Assembly: GCF_004375085.3 (NCBI RefSeq)
Contig: NZ_SNAQ03000025.1
Span: 24,437 to 88,436 of the forward strand
DNA: 64,000 nucleotides
Reading direction: 5' to 3'
Source: Lewinella sp. W8
Lineage (GTDB): Bacteria; Bacteroidota; Bacteroidia; Chitinophagales; Saprospiraceae
A program made the position numbers and the translations under genes. Below are positions 34,693 to 43,444 of the stretch, one piece after another. Below the pieces are notes generated by a model. That model was not told the DNA's origin and did no database searches. It worked only from the letters and a program-made list of their open reading frames with translations. Position 1 is the first letter of the stretch, and each line of letters starts with the position of its first letter.

Positions 34693-35343
34693 ATGTCCAT
34701 TGACGCCACCAACCTGAGGGTGGATTATCAGGCCGACGAATTGCTGGAAAGCAAGGCCGATCCCAACCCCATGCTGCAGTTCAAACAGTGGTTTGAAGCC
34801 GCCCTGGAGAACAAGATTCCCGAGCCAAACGCCATGGTCATTGCGACCATCGACGAAAAGGGCCGGCCAGCCGCACGGGTGGTCCTGCTGAAGGAAACCA
34901 CCGAACGGGGCTTCATTTTTTACACCAACTACGACAGTCGGAAGGGACGGGAACTCAACCATAACCCTCAGATCGCCGTGGTTTTTAACTGGCTGGAACA
35001 CCAGCAGCAGGTGCGCATCGAGGGACGGGTGGAAAAACTTCCCGTGGCCCACTCCGATCGCTACTTCCAGAGCCGCCCGAAGGGCAGTCAGATTGGCGCC
35101 TGGGTCAGTCCGCAGAGTCAGGAGATTCCCGGTCGGGAATTTCTGGAACGGCGGCAGCAGGAGGTAGAATCCACCTACGCCGATGCCGACCATTTACCGC
35201 GGCCGGAGCACTGGGGTGGATACCTCATCGTGCCCGACGCCATCGAGTTCTGGCAGGGGCGCAGTAGTCGATTGCACGATCGGCTCGTGTACCGCCGGCC
35301 GGCCGAGGGACAGCCCTGGGAGATTGTCCGACTGGCCCCCTAA
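34693..35343 (+). CDS. pdxH: pyridoxamine 5'-phosphate oxidase
   Basis: The 216-residue FMN enzyme oxidises pyridoxine or pyridoxamine 5'-phosphate to pyridoxal 5'-phosphate. Characteristic segments are PNAMVIATIDEKGRPAARVV, LLKETTERGFIFYTNYDSRKG, SQIGAWVSPQSQ and the C-terminal EFWQGRSSRLHDRLVYRR, which binds FMN and the phosphate. Full family length. It follows clpX by 39 bp in the same direction, and two small unknown genes follow it closely. Confidence 0.96.
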   Translation: MSIDATNLRVDYQADELLESKADPNPMLQFKQWFEAALENKIPEPNAMVIATIDEKGRPAARVVLLKETTERGFIFYTNYDSRKGRELNHNPQIAVVFNWLEHQQQVRIEGRVEKLPVAHSDRYFQSRPKGSQIGAWVSPQSQEIPGREFLERRQQEVESTYADADHLPRPEHWGGYLIVPDAIEFWQGRSSRLHDRLVYRRPAEGQPWEIVRLAP

Positions 35344-35357
35344 AACGATTGCACACC

Positions 35358-35726
35358 ATGGCAGAGCAAAACCTTCACTGGGTCCAACTCCAGGACGACA
35401 TCCTCCCCTACCGCGGCGGCCTGGCGCAGGCGGCGGACACCGTCGTGGACGAGAACGTCAGCAACTACCCCATCTTCTTTGCGTATCCGGGGGAAAACAA
35501 CGACCATGCTCCCGGCATCTTCGTGCTGGAGATCCCCACCAACCGGGGCATCACCTGGCGGGTCAACGTGTCCACGCTGGAGGAATTGGTGGCCAAGAAG
35601 ATCGTTACCCAGGACAAAATTGACCCCTTCCGCAAGGTGTACAAGAACAGTCCGGACACCCTCTGCTTTCTCATCGCCGATGCAGGCGGCGCCCGCTTCG
35701 GGTTCGTGCCCCGGGCAACGGCCTGA
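35358..35726 (+). CDS. hypothetical protein, 122 aa
   Basis: It starts at ATG 35358 (MAEQNLHWVQLQDDILPYRG), 14 bp after pdxH, so it is probably in the same operon. The composition is normal for a soluble cytoplasmic protein. Notable segments are NYPIFFAYPGENND, GIFVLEIPTNRGITWRVN and TLCFLIADAGGARFGF. There is no signal, membrane helix or known motif. I do not recognise a family. Confidence 0.7.
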   Translation: MAEQNLHWVQLQDDILPYRGGLAQAADTVVDENVSNYPIFFAYPGENNDHAPGIFVLEIPTNRGITWRVNVSTLEELVAKKIVTQDKIDPFRKVYKNSPDTLCFLIADAGGARFGFVPRATA

Positions 35727-35805
35727 GTACCTGGCCATACCCGGAGCCCCGGCACCTGCGGCAGCCAAAAAATCTATTCGTTTCCCCACCAAATCTACCC
35801 CGTCG

Positions 35806-36261
35806 ATGATCACCGAATCCACCATTGAACGCGTCCTGGCCCGGCTGGAAAGTGGGCGGGATGACTTTGCGGTAGAAATCCAGGATTTTGCCGAGGCGCA
35901 GCCCTTCCTGATGAGCTACCTGACCAACGAAGAGACCGAGGCCTTCACCGAGGAAGAGCGCGAATTTCTCCTCTTTGGCGCCCTGGTGATTTACCAATCC
36001 GTGACCGATCAGCTGGTGGAACCCGGCGTGGCCGACGTGGCCCAAATCTCCGCCGCCGAGGAGGCCAACTACGTCATCCTGCAGGGAACCAAGGGTAACT
36101 TCCGGGACCGGCTCACCCCCTTTTTCGAGCAAAGCCCCCAGGAGGACCTACTGGCCTTCGTGGAGGATATGCTGGTGGCCGACGAGGAAGACGCGATCAC
36201 CAAGGAAGGCCGGGAACCCCTCTTCGTTACCCTGAAGACGGTAGTGGACGTCCTGACCTGA
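35806..36261 (+). CDS. acidic hypothetical protein, 151 aa
   Basis: ATG 35806 (MITESTIERVLARLESGRDD) opens a strongly acidic, helical protein with no membrane segment or known domain (FLMSYLTNEETEAFTEEERE, FVEDMLVADEEDAITKEG). Its last 35 nt overlap tail-to-tail with the MFS gene on the other strand. It is placed with pdxH and the 35358 gene, so it is likely the last gene of that transcript. The frame is open upstream, but that part is out-of-frame coding of the previous gene. Confidence 0.75.
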   Translation: MITESTIERVLARLESGRDDFAVEIQDFAEAQPFLMSYLTNEETEAFTEEEREFLLFGALVIYQSVTDQLVEPGVADVAQISAAEEANYVILQGTKGNFRDRLTPFFEQSPQEDLLAFVEDMLVADEEDAITKEGREPLFVTLKTVVDVLT

Positions 36262-37534
36262 GGTTGACTTTTTCCCGCAGGCCATCCACCCTGGTCAGCA
36301 GCAACCAGCCGAGCAGCGCCACTCCGCTACAGACGTAGAAGGCGGCTTCGTAGCCGTAGTGCTCCGCCACCCCAAAACCGATGAAGGGACCGAGGACAAA
36401 GGCCGCCGAATAGCTGGCGGAAAGGACGCCCTGGTACTCCCCCAGTCGGGCCCGGGGGGCATGGTGGGATACGTAACTACTCGTAAAGGGCATGTACAGA
36501 ATTTCCCCAAGGGTGAGAATGGCAATCATGAAGGCCAGGGGTAACCACGCCACGGCGGTAGTGGGTAAGATCAGGTAGGCCAGAATGATCAGGGCCGTGC
36601 CCAGCAGCATCACCGTCACGGGGCGGAAACGGGGCTCCGTCAGATAGAGCAGGGGCATTTCCACCAGCACGATGATGAGGCCGCTGAGGGTAATCAGGTA
36701 GCCCACCTGCTGTTCGGAATACCCGACTTCCTTCAGGTACACCGGCACGGTACTGAAGAACTGGAAGAAGCACAGAATGATGGCCATGTTGGCGATGCCG
36801 AAGAGGATCATCCACGATTGCTTCAGGGCGGGGGTGGTGGGCGTTGCCGCAGGTGCCGCGTCCAGCAGTTCGGCCGTGTTGGCCGGAGTCCTACCGGGGC
36901 GGGCGACCAGCGGACGGGTCGTTTCGTCGGGCGGGAGCACGAGGTAAAAGACGGCGGCGGCCAGCAGGCAGGTGAGCCCGTCGCCCCAGAACAAGAGCTC
37001 GTAGCCGTAGTTACCGATCAGAAATCCGCCCAGGGCCGGGCCGACAGAAAACCCCAGGTTAACGGCCATCCGCTGCAGGCCGAAGGCCTGCGTCAATTTC
37101 TCCCGGGGTGCATAGTAGGTGATGGCCGCCCGGCTGGCGGGCCGGAAGGCATCCGCCACCACCGAGATCATAAAGGCCAGCAGGCAGAGTAACCAGAAAT
37201 CGGTGGTTTGCCCCAGCAGAATATACAGGATGCCGGAACCAATCATGCTGAAAAACATCAGGTGCCATGAGCCGAAACGGTCGTTAAGAATTCCGCCAAC
37301 GTAGTTTCCCACGATGCCACCCGCCCCGAAAAACATCATGACGTATCCGGCCTTAATGGGATTAAATCCCTGGGCGTTGATCAGGTATACCGAGAGGAAA
37401 GCCACCACCATAGCCCCGCTACGGTTCACCAGTAAAACCAGGGCGATCATCCACACCTTGAACGGCAGGCCATTGTAGGATTTGAAGTATAACTGAATGA
37501 GTCGGCGAAGGGATTGACGGATCAGTCTACTCAT
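36227..37534 (-). CDS. MFS transporter
   Basis: The 435-residue protein has 12 predicted membrane helices and a long central loop (about residues 205-245, PARP/AAPAATPTTP-rich) between the two six-helix halves. The first-half signature is GGIVGNYVGGILNDRFGSW, the MFS loop 2-3 motif. Such drug/H+-antiporter-like members export small molecules, and the substrate is unknown. Its 3' end overlaps the convergent 35806 gene by 35 nt. Confidence 0.9.
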   Translation of the reverse strand: MSRLIRQSLRRLIQLYFKSYNGLPFKVWMIALVLLVNRSGAMVVAFLSVYLINAQGFNPIKAGYVMMFFGAGGIVGNYVGGILNDRFGSWHLMFFSMIGSGILYILLGQTTDFWLLCLLAFMISVVADAFRPASRAAITYYAPREKLTQAFGLQRMAVNLGFSVGPALGGFLIGNYGYELLFWGDGLTCLLAAAVFYLVLPPDETTRPLVARPGRTPANTAELLDAAPAATPTTPALKQSWMILFGIANMAIILCFFQFFSTVPVYLKEVGYSEQQVGYLITLSGLIIVLVEMPLLYLTEPRFRPVTVMLLGTALIILAYLILPTTAVAWLPLAFMIAILTLGEILYMPFTSSYVSHHAPRARLGEYQGVLSASYSAAFVLGPFIGFGVAEHYGYEAAFYVCSGVALLGWLLLTRVDGLREKVNLRSGRPLPSSG

Positions 37535-37835
37535 GGGTGGGGTTTTTCAGTGTGTAGATAACCACATGATTTTCCCTTAAGTTCCCGAGACTCGTCTTAA
37601 GTTTGTAGTGCATACTTGCTTAAGCTGAGGACAAGGATTGCCAGGTTGACATGCAAAGGATTATCGTAAAGGAACCATGGTTCCTCCCGATAAACACTAC
37701 GAGGACAACCCAATTGACGCCCTGCGTCTTCAAAGGGTCCGACAAATCAAAGATTTTGAGGTCCTTTGGGGGACGCCGGGGAAAAGTACAGGACAATCCA
37801 CGTGCTCAGCCGGGACCAAACGTTGCTCTACACCA
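37535..37835. other. intergenic region containing a dispersed 32-mer
   Basis: This is divergent promoter space between the MFS gene and the hydrolase gene. A 32-mer at 37737-37768 recurs at 41669-41700. An open frame runs through it into the hydrolase gene, but its residues do not resemble the hydrolase family and they include the repeat. Confidence 0.5.
37737..37768 (+). repeat. 32-mer repeat, copy 1
   Basis: Starts GTCCGACAAATC and ends GATTTTGAGGTCCTTTG. It matches 41669-41700 at 30 of 32 positions. It ends 67 bp before the hydrolase start. Confidence 0.75.
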
Positions 37836-38714
37836 ATGGCCAATACTAAAGAAAAGCTCGTGATTGGCGGCCTACGCCGCCTGTTGAACGGCACGGCACG
37901 TATGTCCCGGCGTCAGGCCGGGAAGATTGGTTACTATCTGCTGACCAAGCCGCGCCGGTTTCCCGAAGACCCCAGTAACGAACAGTTTCTGAGCGAAGCC
38001 GATCAGTCTACGGTACACTTCAACGGGACCAACATTCATTGCTACCACTGGCCGGGCAAGGGGCCTTCCGTATTTCTCCTCCACGGCTGGGAAAGCTACA
38101 CGGGACGTTGGTACGAACTCTTCGGACCACTGGCCAAGGCCGGTTACGACATTTACGCCATTGACGCCCCCGCCCACGGACGTAGCGGTGGCAAGCGGTT
38201 CAACGTCTTTGTTTACTGCCAGGCCATTGACCAGTACCTGGAGGAACTGGGTTTCGTGCCCGATTACTGGATTGGGCATTCCGGCGGCGGCATGGCCGCC
38301 ATTTACTACGCCAGCCAGGCCGACTTTGCCCATGAGCCCAAACACATCATCAGCATGGCCGTTCCCGGTGAACTGGAAAATTTCGTGGATAAGTTTTGCG
38401 AAATCGTGGGGGCTAACGATCGGGTGAAGTACGGAATCGACTATCAGTTTCAGCGTAAGCTGGACCGGTCCTTCGCCGACATCAACTTCAAGGAGTTTGT
38501 GAAGGGGCTCAAGGTTCCCGGCCTGATCATTCACGACGAAGAGGATGACGTGGCCCCCATTGCCGGAGCACGCTGCATGCACGAAAACTGGGAAAACTCT
38601 CGCCTGGCCACCACCAGGGGCTGTGGCCACAGTCTTACCGGCCCCCTGGTCCCAGCCATCGTAACGGAGTACATCCGCAGTACCCAGACTGCTTCGGTAG
38701 AGCTTGAGAAATAG
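37836..38714 (+). CDS. alpha/beta hydrolase
   Basis: The 292-residue product has the oxyanion-hole HGWE (VFLLHGWESYTGRW), the nucleophile elbow GHSGGG, an acid residue in HDEEDDVAP and the catalytic His in GCGHSLTG. These fit a serine alpha/beta hydrolase with no signal peptide. The substrate is unknown. I choose ATG 37836 (MANTKEKLVIGGLRR). The frame is open from 37677, but that extension includes a dispersed repeat and is not plausible protein. Confidence 0.88.
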   Translation: MANTKEKLVIGGLRRLLNGTARMSRRQAGKIGYYLLTKPRRFPEDPSNEQFLSEADQSTVHFNGTNIHCYHWPGKGPSVFLLHGWESYTGRWYELFGPLAKAGYDIYAIDAPAHGRSGGKRFNVFVYCQAIDQYLEELGFVPDYWIGHSGGGMAAIYYASQADFAHEPKHIISMAVPGELENFVDKFCEIVGANDRVKYGIDYQFQRKLDRSFADINFKEFVKGLKVPGLIIHDEEDDVAPIAGARCMHENWENSRLATTRGCGHSLTGPLVPAIVTEYIRSTQTASVELEK

Positions 38715-38850
38715 TTGCCGGCGGCGTCTCCTTACGTTCCGTTGCCATCGGAATTCCCCGGAATAGTTGGTCCGGAAACCCGCCGCCCCCTAAACCAGAA
38801 TCGGACCTATCCGTTTGCCAACTATTCTCATTATTCACTCCTCTTCCCTT

Positions 38851-40386
38851 ATGACTACTTCTACCGTAGGCATTGATGACCTGGCCGTTTACATTCCCCA
38901 GATTTATTTACCCATTGAGCAACTGGCCCAGGCCCGGGACCTCAATTACGGTAAGCTCAGCAAGGGACTGGGACTGCTCGAAATGGCCCTGGCCGACGCC
39001 GACGAAGACGCCGCCACCATGGCCGCCAACGCCGTGCTGGACCTCATGCACAAAAATGATCTGGAGCCCGCACAAATCGGCCGCATCTACCTGGGAACGG
39101 AAAGTGCCCTGGACGGCGCGAAGCCCACGGCCACTTACGTGCTGGACATGCTCAAGGATCACTTTGCGGACGCCTACGGCCCCAACTGCTTCCTGCACTG
39201 CGACGTAGTGGACCTCACCTTCGCCTGCATTGGTGGCGTGGATGCCCTGCAGAATTCCCTGGAGTGGGCGGCCGCCAAACCCGACCGGATTGGTATCGTG
39301 GTGGCCAGCGACGAGGCGAAGTACGAGATGAACAGTCCCGGAGAATACACCCAGGGCGCCGGTGCCGTAGCCATGCTGGTAAAACAGTCTCCGCGCTTGC
39401 TGGCCATCGATCCGGATTTCGGCGTGGCGACCCGCCCGGCACATGACTTTTTCAAGCCCCAGCGCAAGGTGAGCAAGCGGGAAATCATCGAGGAGGTCAT
39501 CGCTCTCCTGCCGGATGTTTCCGCCGAGGATTTCAACCTGGACCAGCTGGAAGCCAAACTCGGGGAGGGCCTCGAAGTTAAGGGGGTACTGGATTGCAAC
39601 GAGACTTCCCTCAGCCTGCACAAAATCACCCCCGTATTCGACGGCCCCTACAGCAACCAGGCCTACCAGGCCCGGATTCGGGAGGCCCTGATCGACTACC
39701 GCCGCCGCACCGGGAAAGAAGCCGGAACGCTACTGGAGGATTTCTCCTTCCTCGTCTTCCACCTGCCCTATGCCTTCCAGGCCCGCAGAATGTTCTCCGA
39801 AATTTACATGGAAGAACTCCGGGCAAACGGCACCTGGGGGGAATTCGTGATGCGCAACCGACTCAGCGTCCCCTGCGCGGATGACTACGAGGACCGGGAA
39901 GAATACATTACCAAGTGTGCCGAGTTCCTCCGCATGGTCACCAAAACGGAGGATTACCGACAGTTCGTGCAGGATCGCATCGCTCCGGGCGAATGGGCCA
40001 GCTCCCGGGTGGGTAACCTCTACGCCGGAAGTGTGTTCCTGAGCCTCATGAGCAGCCTGGAGGCCGCCCTGGATCTGGACCGGGATATTGCCGGCGAGTC
40101 CTACTGTTTCTTTGCCTACGGCAGCGGCTCCAAGTCCAAGGTATTTGCCGCCGAAGTGCAAGCTGGCTGGCGGGAAGTCGTGGAGGCCTTCGGCCTGCGC
40201 AACCGACTGGACCACCGGGAAAGCATTGACTACGCGACCTACGAAGCCCTGCACCGGGGCAACCTCACCAAAAACGTCGCCACCCACGACCAGGGAGGCT
40301 TCTTCCTGGCCCACGTACACGAAGACCGCGACGAGACCGAAGGTGCCCGCCACTACGGCTACGCCGCCAGCGGCGTCCTCGCCTGA
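38851..40386 (+). CDS. mvaS: hydroxymethylglutaryl-CoA synthase
   Basis: The 511-residue thiolase-fold enzyme condenses acetyl-CoA with acetoacetyl-CoA, the first committed step of the mevalonate pathway. Catalytic residues are visible: Glu84 in LGTESALDGAKPTA, Cys126 in DLTFACIGGVDAL and His304 in VFHLPYAF, plus FDGPYSNQAY and the glycine-rich FFAYGSGSKS. It is longer than usual bacterial enzymes (about 390 aa), with extra sequence around residues 200-255 and at the C-terminus. The start is ATG 38851. The reductase and isomerase genes of the pathway are 33 kb away. Confidence 0.93.
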   Translation: MTTSTVGIDDLAVYIPQIYLPIEQLAQARDLNYGKLSKGLGLLEMALADADEDAATMAANAVLDLMHKNDLEPAQIGRIYLGTESALDGAKPTATYVLDMLKDHFADAYGPNCFLHCDVVDLTFACIGGVDALQNSLEWAAAKPDRIGIVVASDEAKYEMNSPGEYTQGAGAVAMLVKQSPRLLAIDPDFGVATRPAHDFFKPQRKVSKREIIEEVIALLPDVSAEDFNLDQLEAKLGEGLEVKGVLDCNETSLSLHKITPVFDGPYSNQAYQARIREALIDYRRRTGKEAGTLLEDFSFLVFHLPYAFQARRMFSEIYMEELRANGTWGEFVMRNRLSVPCADDYEDREEYITKCAEFLRMVTKTEDYRQFVQDRIAPGEWASSRVGNLYAGSVFLSLMSSLEAALDLDRDIAGESYCFFAYGSGSKSKVFAAEVQAGWREVVEAFGLRNRLDHRESIDYATYEALHRGNLTKNVATHDQGGFFLAHVHEDRDETEGARHYGYAASGVLA

Positions 40387-40461
40387 GGCTTTCCCTGACT
40401 TCGCCGGATTTCCCCTGCCCCTGCCGAAGTGTGCTTCCGGCGGAGAGCATCCCCAATAAAA

Positions 40462-40485
40462 AAGCCGAAGCGGGTGCTTCGGCTT
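40462..40485. terminator. hairpin after mvaS, bidirectional or leftward
   Basis: AAGCCGAAGC GGGT GCTTCGGCTT is a perfect 10-bp stem. On the minus strand it is followed by TTTTTATTG. On the plus strand it is preceded by AAAAA and followed by GAATTAAT. It lies 75 bp after the mvaS stop. Confidence 0.7.
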
Positions 40486-40715
40486 GAATTAATAGAGGTT
40501 GCAAAAACGATCAAATAAGGAATCTCAGGTGATTATTACCGGGAACTACTCTCTCTGTTTCCGATGTTACAAATATAGTTACGGGCGCTCTTTTCGACAA
40601 CTTTTTGAATATAAAAAGGCAAAAAATAATCAAAATACGCAAATAGGTTACAATTTGGCTTTCGTGGCTGTGCCGCGGAATAACTACCTTCACGCCGAAA
40701 CCACTGCACACCGTT

Positions 40716-40895
40716 ATGGCCACCGATACCTCCCCCCGTCCGGAGCGTAAGAAGACTTCCACCCTGAGATTGCTGATCTATATTTTACTGGGCTTTCTCC
40801 TCCTTACGCTGATCCTGGAGCTGACCGGCACGGCTGACGTTGCCGGCAAGCGGGAGACCGAAGAAATTATCGATCGCCCCCACCAACAGGAGTAA
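40716..40895 (+). CDS. small single-pass membrane protein, 59 aa
   Basis: ATG 40716 opens a 59-codon frame, too short for usual ORF cut-offs. It has a basic N-terminus (PRPERKKTSTLR), one clear membrane helix (LLIYILLGFLLLTLILEL) and a polar tail (GKRETEEIIDRPHQQE, TAA at 40893). The positive-inside arrangement and normal codon use support a real gene. It is convergent with the methyltransferase gene 12 bp away. The function is unknown. Confidence 0.6.
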   Translation: MATDTSPRPERKKTSTLRLLIYILLGFLLLTLILELTGTADVAGKRETEEIIDRPHQQE

Positions 40896-40907
40896 AGCAT
40901 TCTCCGA

Positions 40908-41615
40908 TTATTCGGTCGGTCGATGATAGACCGAATAAAAGCAGCGGGCTTCCAGCTCCGCGCTTTCCCCAATTTCGCGGCGAATCCGGTCCGTAAAGGC
41001 GTCAAATGCTTTGGGGGCCAATAACTCGCGCCATTCCTCTACGGAGCATAGGAGGTGGGCCAGTTCCTGGGCGGTACAGCTGAACCGCTGTGTGAATTCC
41101 TTCAGTCCCGACTGACCAAAGGCACCAAGGTCCTGGTCATCAAAATTGCGGCGGTGGTCGTAATCGCCAGCCGGCGGCCTAACGCCGAGCTGATGAAAAA
41201 TTTGCGATAGGTCTACGTCAAAGTCGTACACGCAAATGTGCACTTGACTTGCCGCCAGTTTTTGCAACTGGCGCCAAACTTCCGTGGAATCCTGGTAGAA
41301 GAGCGATCCGGCGAAGGTAACGAGGTCGAAGGTTCCCTGATGTATGCTGGCGATCTCCGCCAGCGATTGGCCGGTAAAACGAAGGTTTGCCCTGACGTGC
41401 CGCTCCGCCTGGCGGAGCATGTCCTGGCTGACCTCCTGCCCCAGCACCTGTACGGCGCGGGAAGCCAGGGCCAGGGACGAGTGCCCTACCCCACAGCCAA
41501 TATCCAGGGCAGCAGTATACTGCTGCCCTGCGGGCAATGCCCGCTCAAGAATCAGTTGGTGCAGCGGAGGGCGGTAGGCTGCGTAGTGCTGGGCGGTACT
41601 GGATCCGTAGGCCAT
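40908..41615 (-). CDS. class I SAM-dependent methyltransferase
   Basis: The 235-residue product has the SAM-binding motif I ALDIGCGVGHSSLAL, the acidic residue region LGQEVSQDML after strand 2, and TFDLVTFAGSLFYQD as motif post II. The N-terminal MAYGSSTAQHYAAYRPPLH resembles small-molecule methyltransferases of the ubiE/trans-aconitate type. The substrate is unknown. No signal peptide is present, so it is cytoplasmic. Confidence 0.85.
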   Translation of the reverse strand: MAYGSSTAQHYAAYRPPLHQLILERALPAGQQYTAALDIGCGVGHSSLALASRAVQVLGQEVSQDMLRQAERHVRANLRFTGQSLAEIASIHQGTFDLVTFAGSLFYQDSTEVWRQLQKLAASQVHICVYDFDVDLSQIFHQLGVRPPAGDYDHRRNFDDQDLGAFGQSGLKEFTQRFSCTAQELAHLLCSVEEWRELLAPKAFDAFTDRIRREIGESAELEARCFYSVYHRPTE

Positions 41616-41668
41616 ATCATGCGTGGTTCAACCTTAGGCTGGGGGGGGTGATGGTTGACACTCGAAAC

Positions 41669-41700
41669 GTCCGAAAAATCACAGATTTTGAGGTCCTTTG
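41669..41700 (+). repeat. 32-mer repeat, copy 2
   Basis: Starts GTCCGAAAAATC and ends GATTTTGAGGTCCTTTG. The partner is 37737-37768 (30 of 32 identical). It is in the short gap upstream of the methyltransferase gene, in the opposite orientation to it. Confidence 0.75.
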
Positions 41701-41791
41701 AATGTCGCCAGGAGCCAACCTCACGTTAGTTTACCATTTGATTTCAACCCCAAAATCCCCGGCTTAAACTAGCCGCGACAGTCCCATCGAA

Positions 41792-42235
41792 TTAGAACCA
41801 GCCGGCGTCAAAACCCACCCGGAAGGGCCAGGGAATGGAGAGCAGAATCAGTAAGAGGCCGAAGAAATACCAGCGCCCGATGGTTTTCCAGCCAACGTTT
41901 AGCTCTACTTGTCGCTTGGCCTTCGAGTAGCCAATGGTGATGAACGCAATACCAATCAGCATCCCGAGAATGTGCTCCACGGTGTAGAACCGGACGATTT
42001 CCTGCCCCATGATGTCTCCCTGCCACTGCACGTAGGGGCTCAGCCACAGGTAGAGGATCAACCCTAGTAGTAGTTGCACGTGTACGGAGATCATGGCAAA
42101 CAGGGCGAGTTTATCCTTTCCGGGGTATACGCTTCCTCCACGTCGCTTATTCGTCGCCTTGAGGATGGCGGCAACCAGAAGAACGAGGACCACCCAACGA
42201 AGACCGGAGTGGGCGTGCTGTAGTGCAGTGTACAT
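41792..42235 (-). CDS. four-helix membrane protein, cytochrome b-like
   Basis: The 147-residue protein begins MYTALQHAHSGLRWVVLVLL and has four predicted membrane helices (ending GLLLILLSIPWPFRVGFDAG). Histidines (H7, H9 and in YTVEHILGMLI) are placed where b-type haem could bind. Similar small Bacteroidota proteins are sometimes annotated cytochrome b, but haem binding is not shown. It lies 60 bp downstream of the AI-2E transporter gene in the same direction. Confidence 0.7.
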   Translation of the reverse strand: MYTALQHAHSGLRWVVLVLLVAAILKATNKRRGGSVYPGKDKLALFAMISVHVQLLLGLILYLWLSPYVQWQGDIMGQEIVRFYTVEHILGMLIGIAFITIGYSKAKRQVELNVGWKTIGRWYFFGLLLILLSIPWPFRVGFDAGWF

Positions 42236-42295
42236 GAAGGAGGAGTTTAGTTTGGCCGAAGGTACGACGCCCGTAAAGATGATAAAAGAGGGCGA

Positions 42296-43396
42296 CTACT
42301 CCTCTTGCCCCAGCAGAAAGGCATAATCCTCCAACCCCTCTACGTGGAGGAAGATTATTCTCAGGATGGCAAACAGGGGTATGGCGATGATGGCGCCCAC
42401 CGGCCCCCACAAAATGGTCATGCCCACCACGCAGAGTACCGTCGTCAGTGAGTTAATCTCCACCTCATCCCCTACAATCAGGGGCGTCAGTATGTAACTT
42501 TCCAGCATCTGGGCGACGGACATCGTGATCAAAATGCCAATGATCGCCTGGCTACCACCTCCACCGGCAAACGCCAGGGCCACGGCAATGACGCCGCCAA
42601 TGATGTTTCCGAGGTAGGGGATAATGCTGAGGATCGCCGCCAGAACGGCGATCAAAATGGCGTAATCCAGGCCCGCCACGGAAAACCCGATGGCGTAAAG
42701 CACCGAAAGGATACCGATGAGAATCAACCGACCCCGGAGGTAATGCTGCACGATGTCCAGGCTTTCTTCGATCGTTTCCCCGACTTCCTCCCGCTTCTCC
42801 GGAGGTGCCCGGCGGATGGCAAACCCACGCAGGCGTTCCTTTTGGGAAAGGAGTAACACCACGTAAACCATAATCAGTAAGAAATCACCAAAAACGCCGA
42901 GCGTACTGCCAACGAAACTCAGCACGCCACTACTCCCCCCGGGGATGGCCCCCACGAGTTCCCCCGTCGTACTGGCTTCGCCCGTACTTTGTTGTCCCAG
43001 CGTGGTGATCAGCGAACCACCCCCTGAGGTACCTTCCTCAGCGGTGAGGTCTTTTGTCTTCAGCCCCAGTTCTCCCTTGAGGGTGTTTACCTGCTCGGCG
43101 ATTCGCCGCTCAATCTCGGGCCAGTTTTCCGCAAACTGATTGGCCTGTTGCCCCACCGCAATAAAGAGCCCCGCAAAAAAGAGCACCAGGACCAACATGG
43201 CCCCGGCGATGGACAGGTTCCTGCCCATACCCCAACTGCGCAGCTTTTCGTCGAGCGGATTCAGCACCATCGCTAGCAAGCCCGCCACGGAGAGAGACAG
43301 CAAGACGGACCTACCGTAGTAAAGAATGGCAACGATGCCGATCAGGAGGAAAATGCGCAGTACCAGGCGGGAAAGTGTGTCGGTGGAGGTGGCCAT
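42296..43396 (-). CDS. AI-2E family transporter / permease
   Basis: The 366-residue membrane protein starts with hydrophobic helices (IFLLIGIVAILYYGRSVLLS), then the family pattern AGLLAMVLNPLDEKLRSWGM, a large polar central region (about 100-180), and a C-terminal helix cluster with YLGNIIGGVIAVALAF and GPVGAIIAIPLFAILR. The UPF0118/AI-2E family includes the E. coli TqsA exporter and Na+/H+ antiporters, so the actual substrate is uncertain. It is in a leftward run with PnuC and the PfkB kinase. Confidence 0.88.
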   Translation of the reverse strand: MATSTDTLSRLVLRIFLLIGIVAILYYGRSVLLSLSVAGLLAMVLNPLDEKLRSWGMGRNLSIAGAMLVLVLFFAGLFIAVGQQANQFAENWPEIERRIAEQVNTLKGELGLKTKDLTAEEGTSGGGSLITTLGQQSTGEASTTGELVGAIPGGSSGVLSFVGSTLGVFGDFLLIMVYVVLLLSQKERLRGFAIRRAPPEKREEVGETIEESLDIVQHYLRGRLILIGILSVLYAIGFSVAGLDYAILIAVLAAILSIIPYLGNIIGGVIAVALAFAGGGGSQAIIGILITMSVAQMLESYILTPLIVGDEVEINSLTTVLCVVGMTILWGPVGAIIAIPLFAILRIIFLHVEGLEDYAFLLGQEE

Positions 43397-43444
43397 GTAA
43401 CGGGTATTATTCGCTGTAACCCCGTGGCTGCCCCCGATTGTTCG

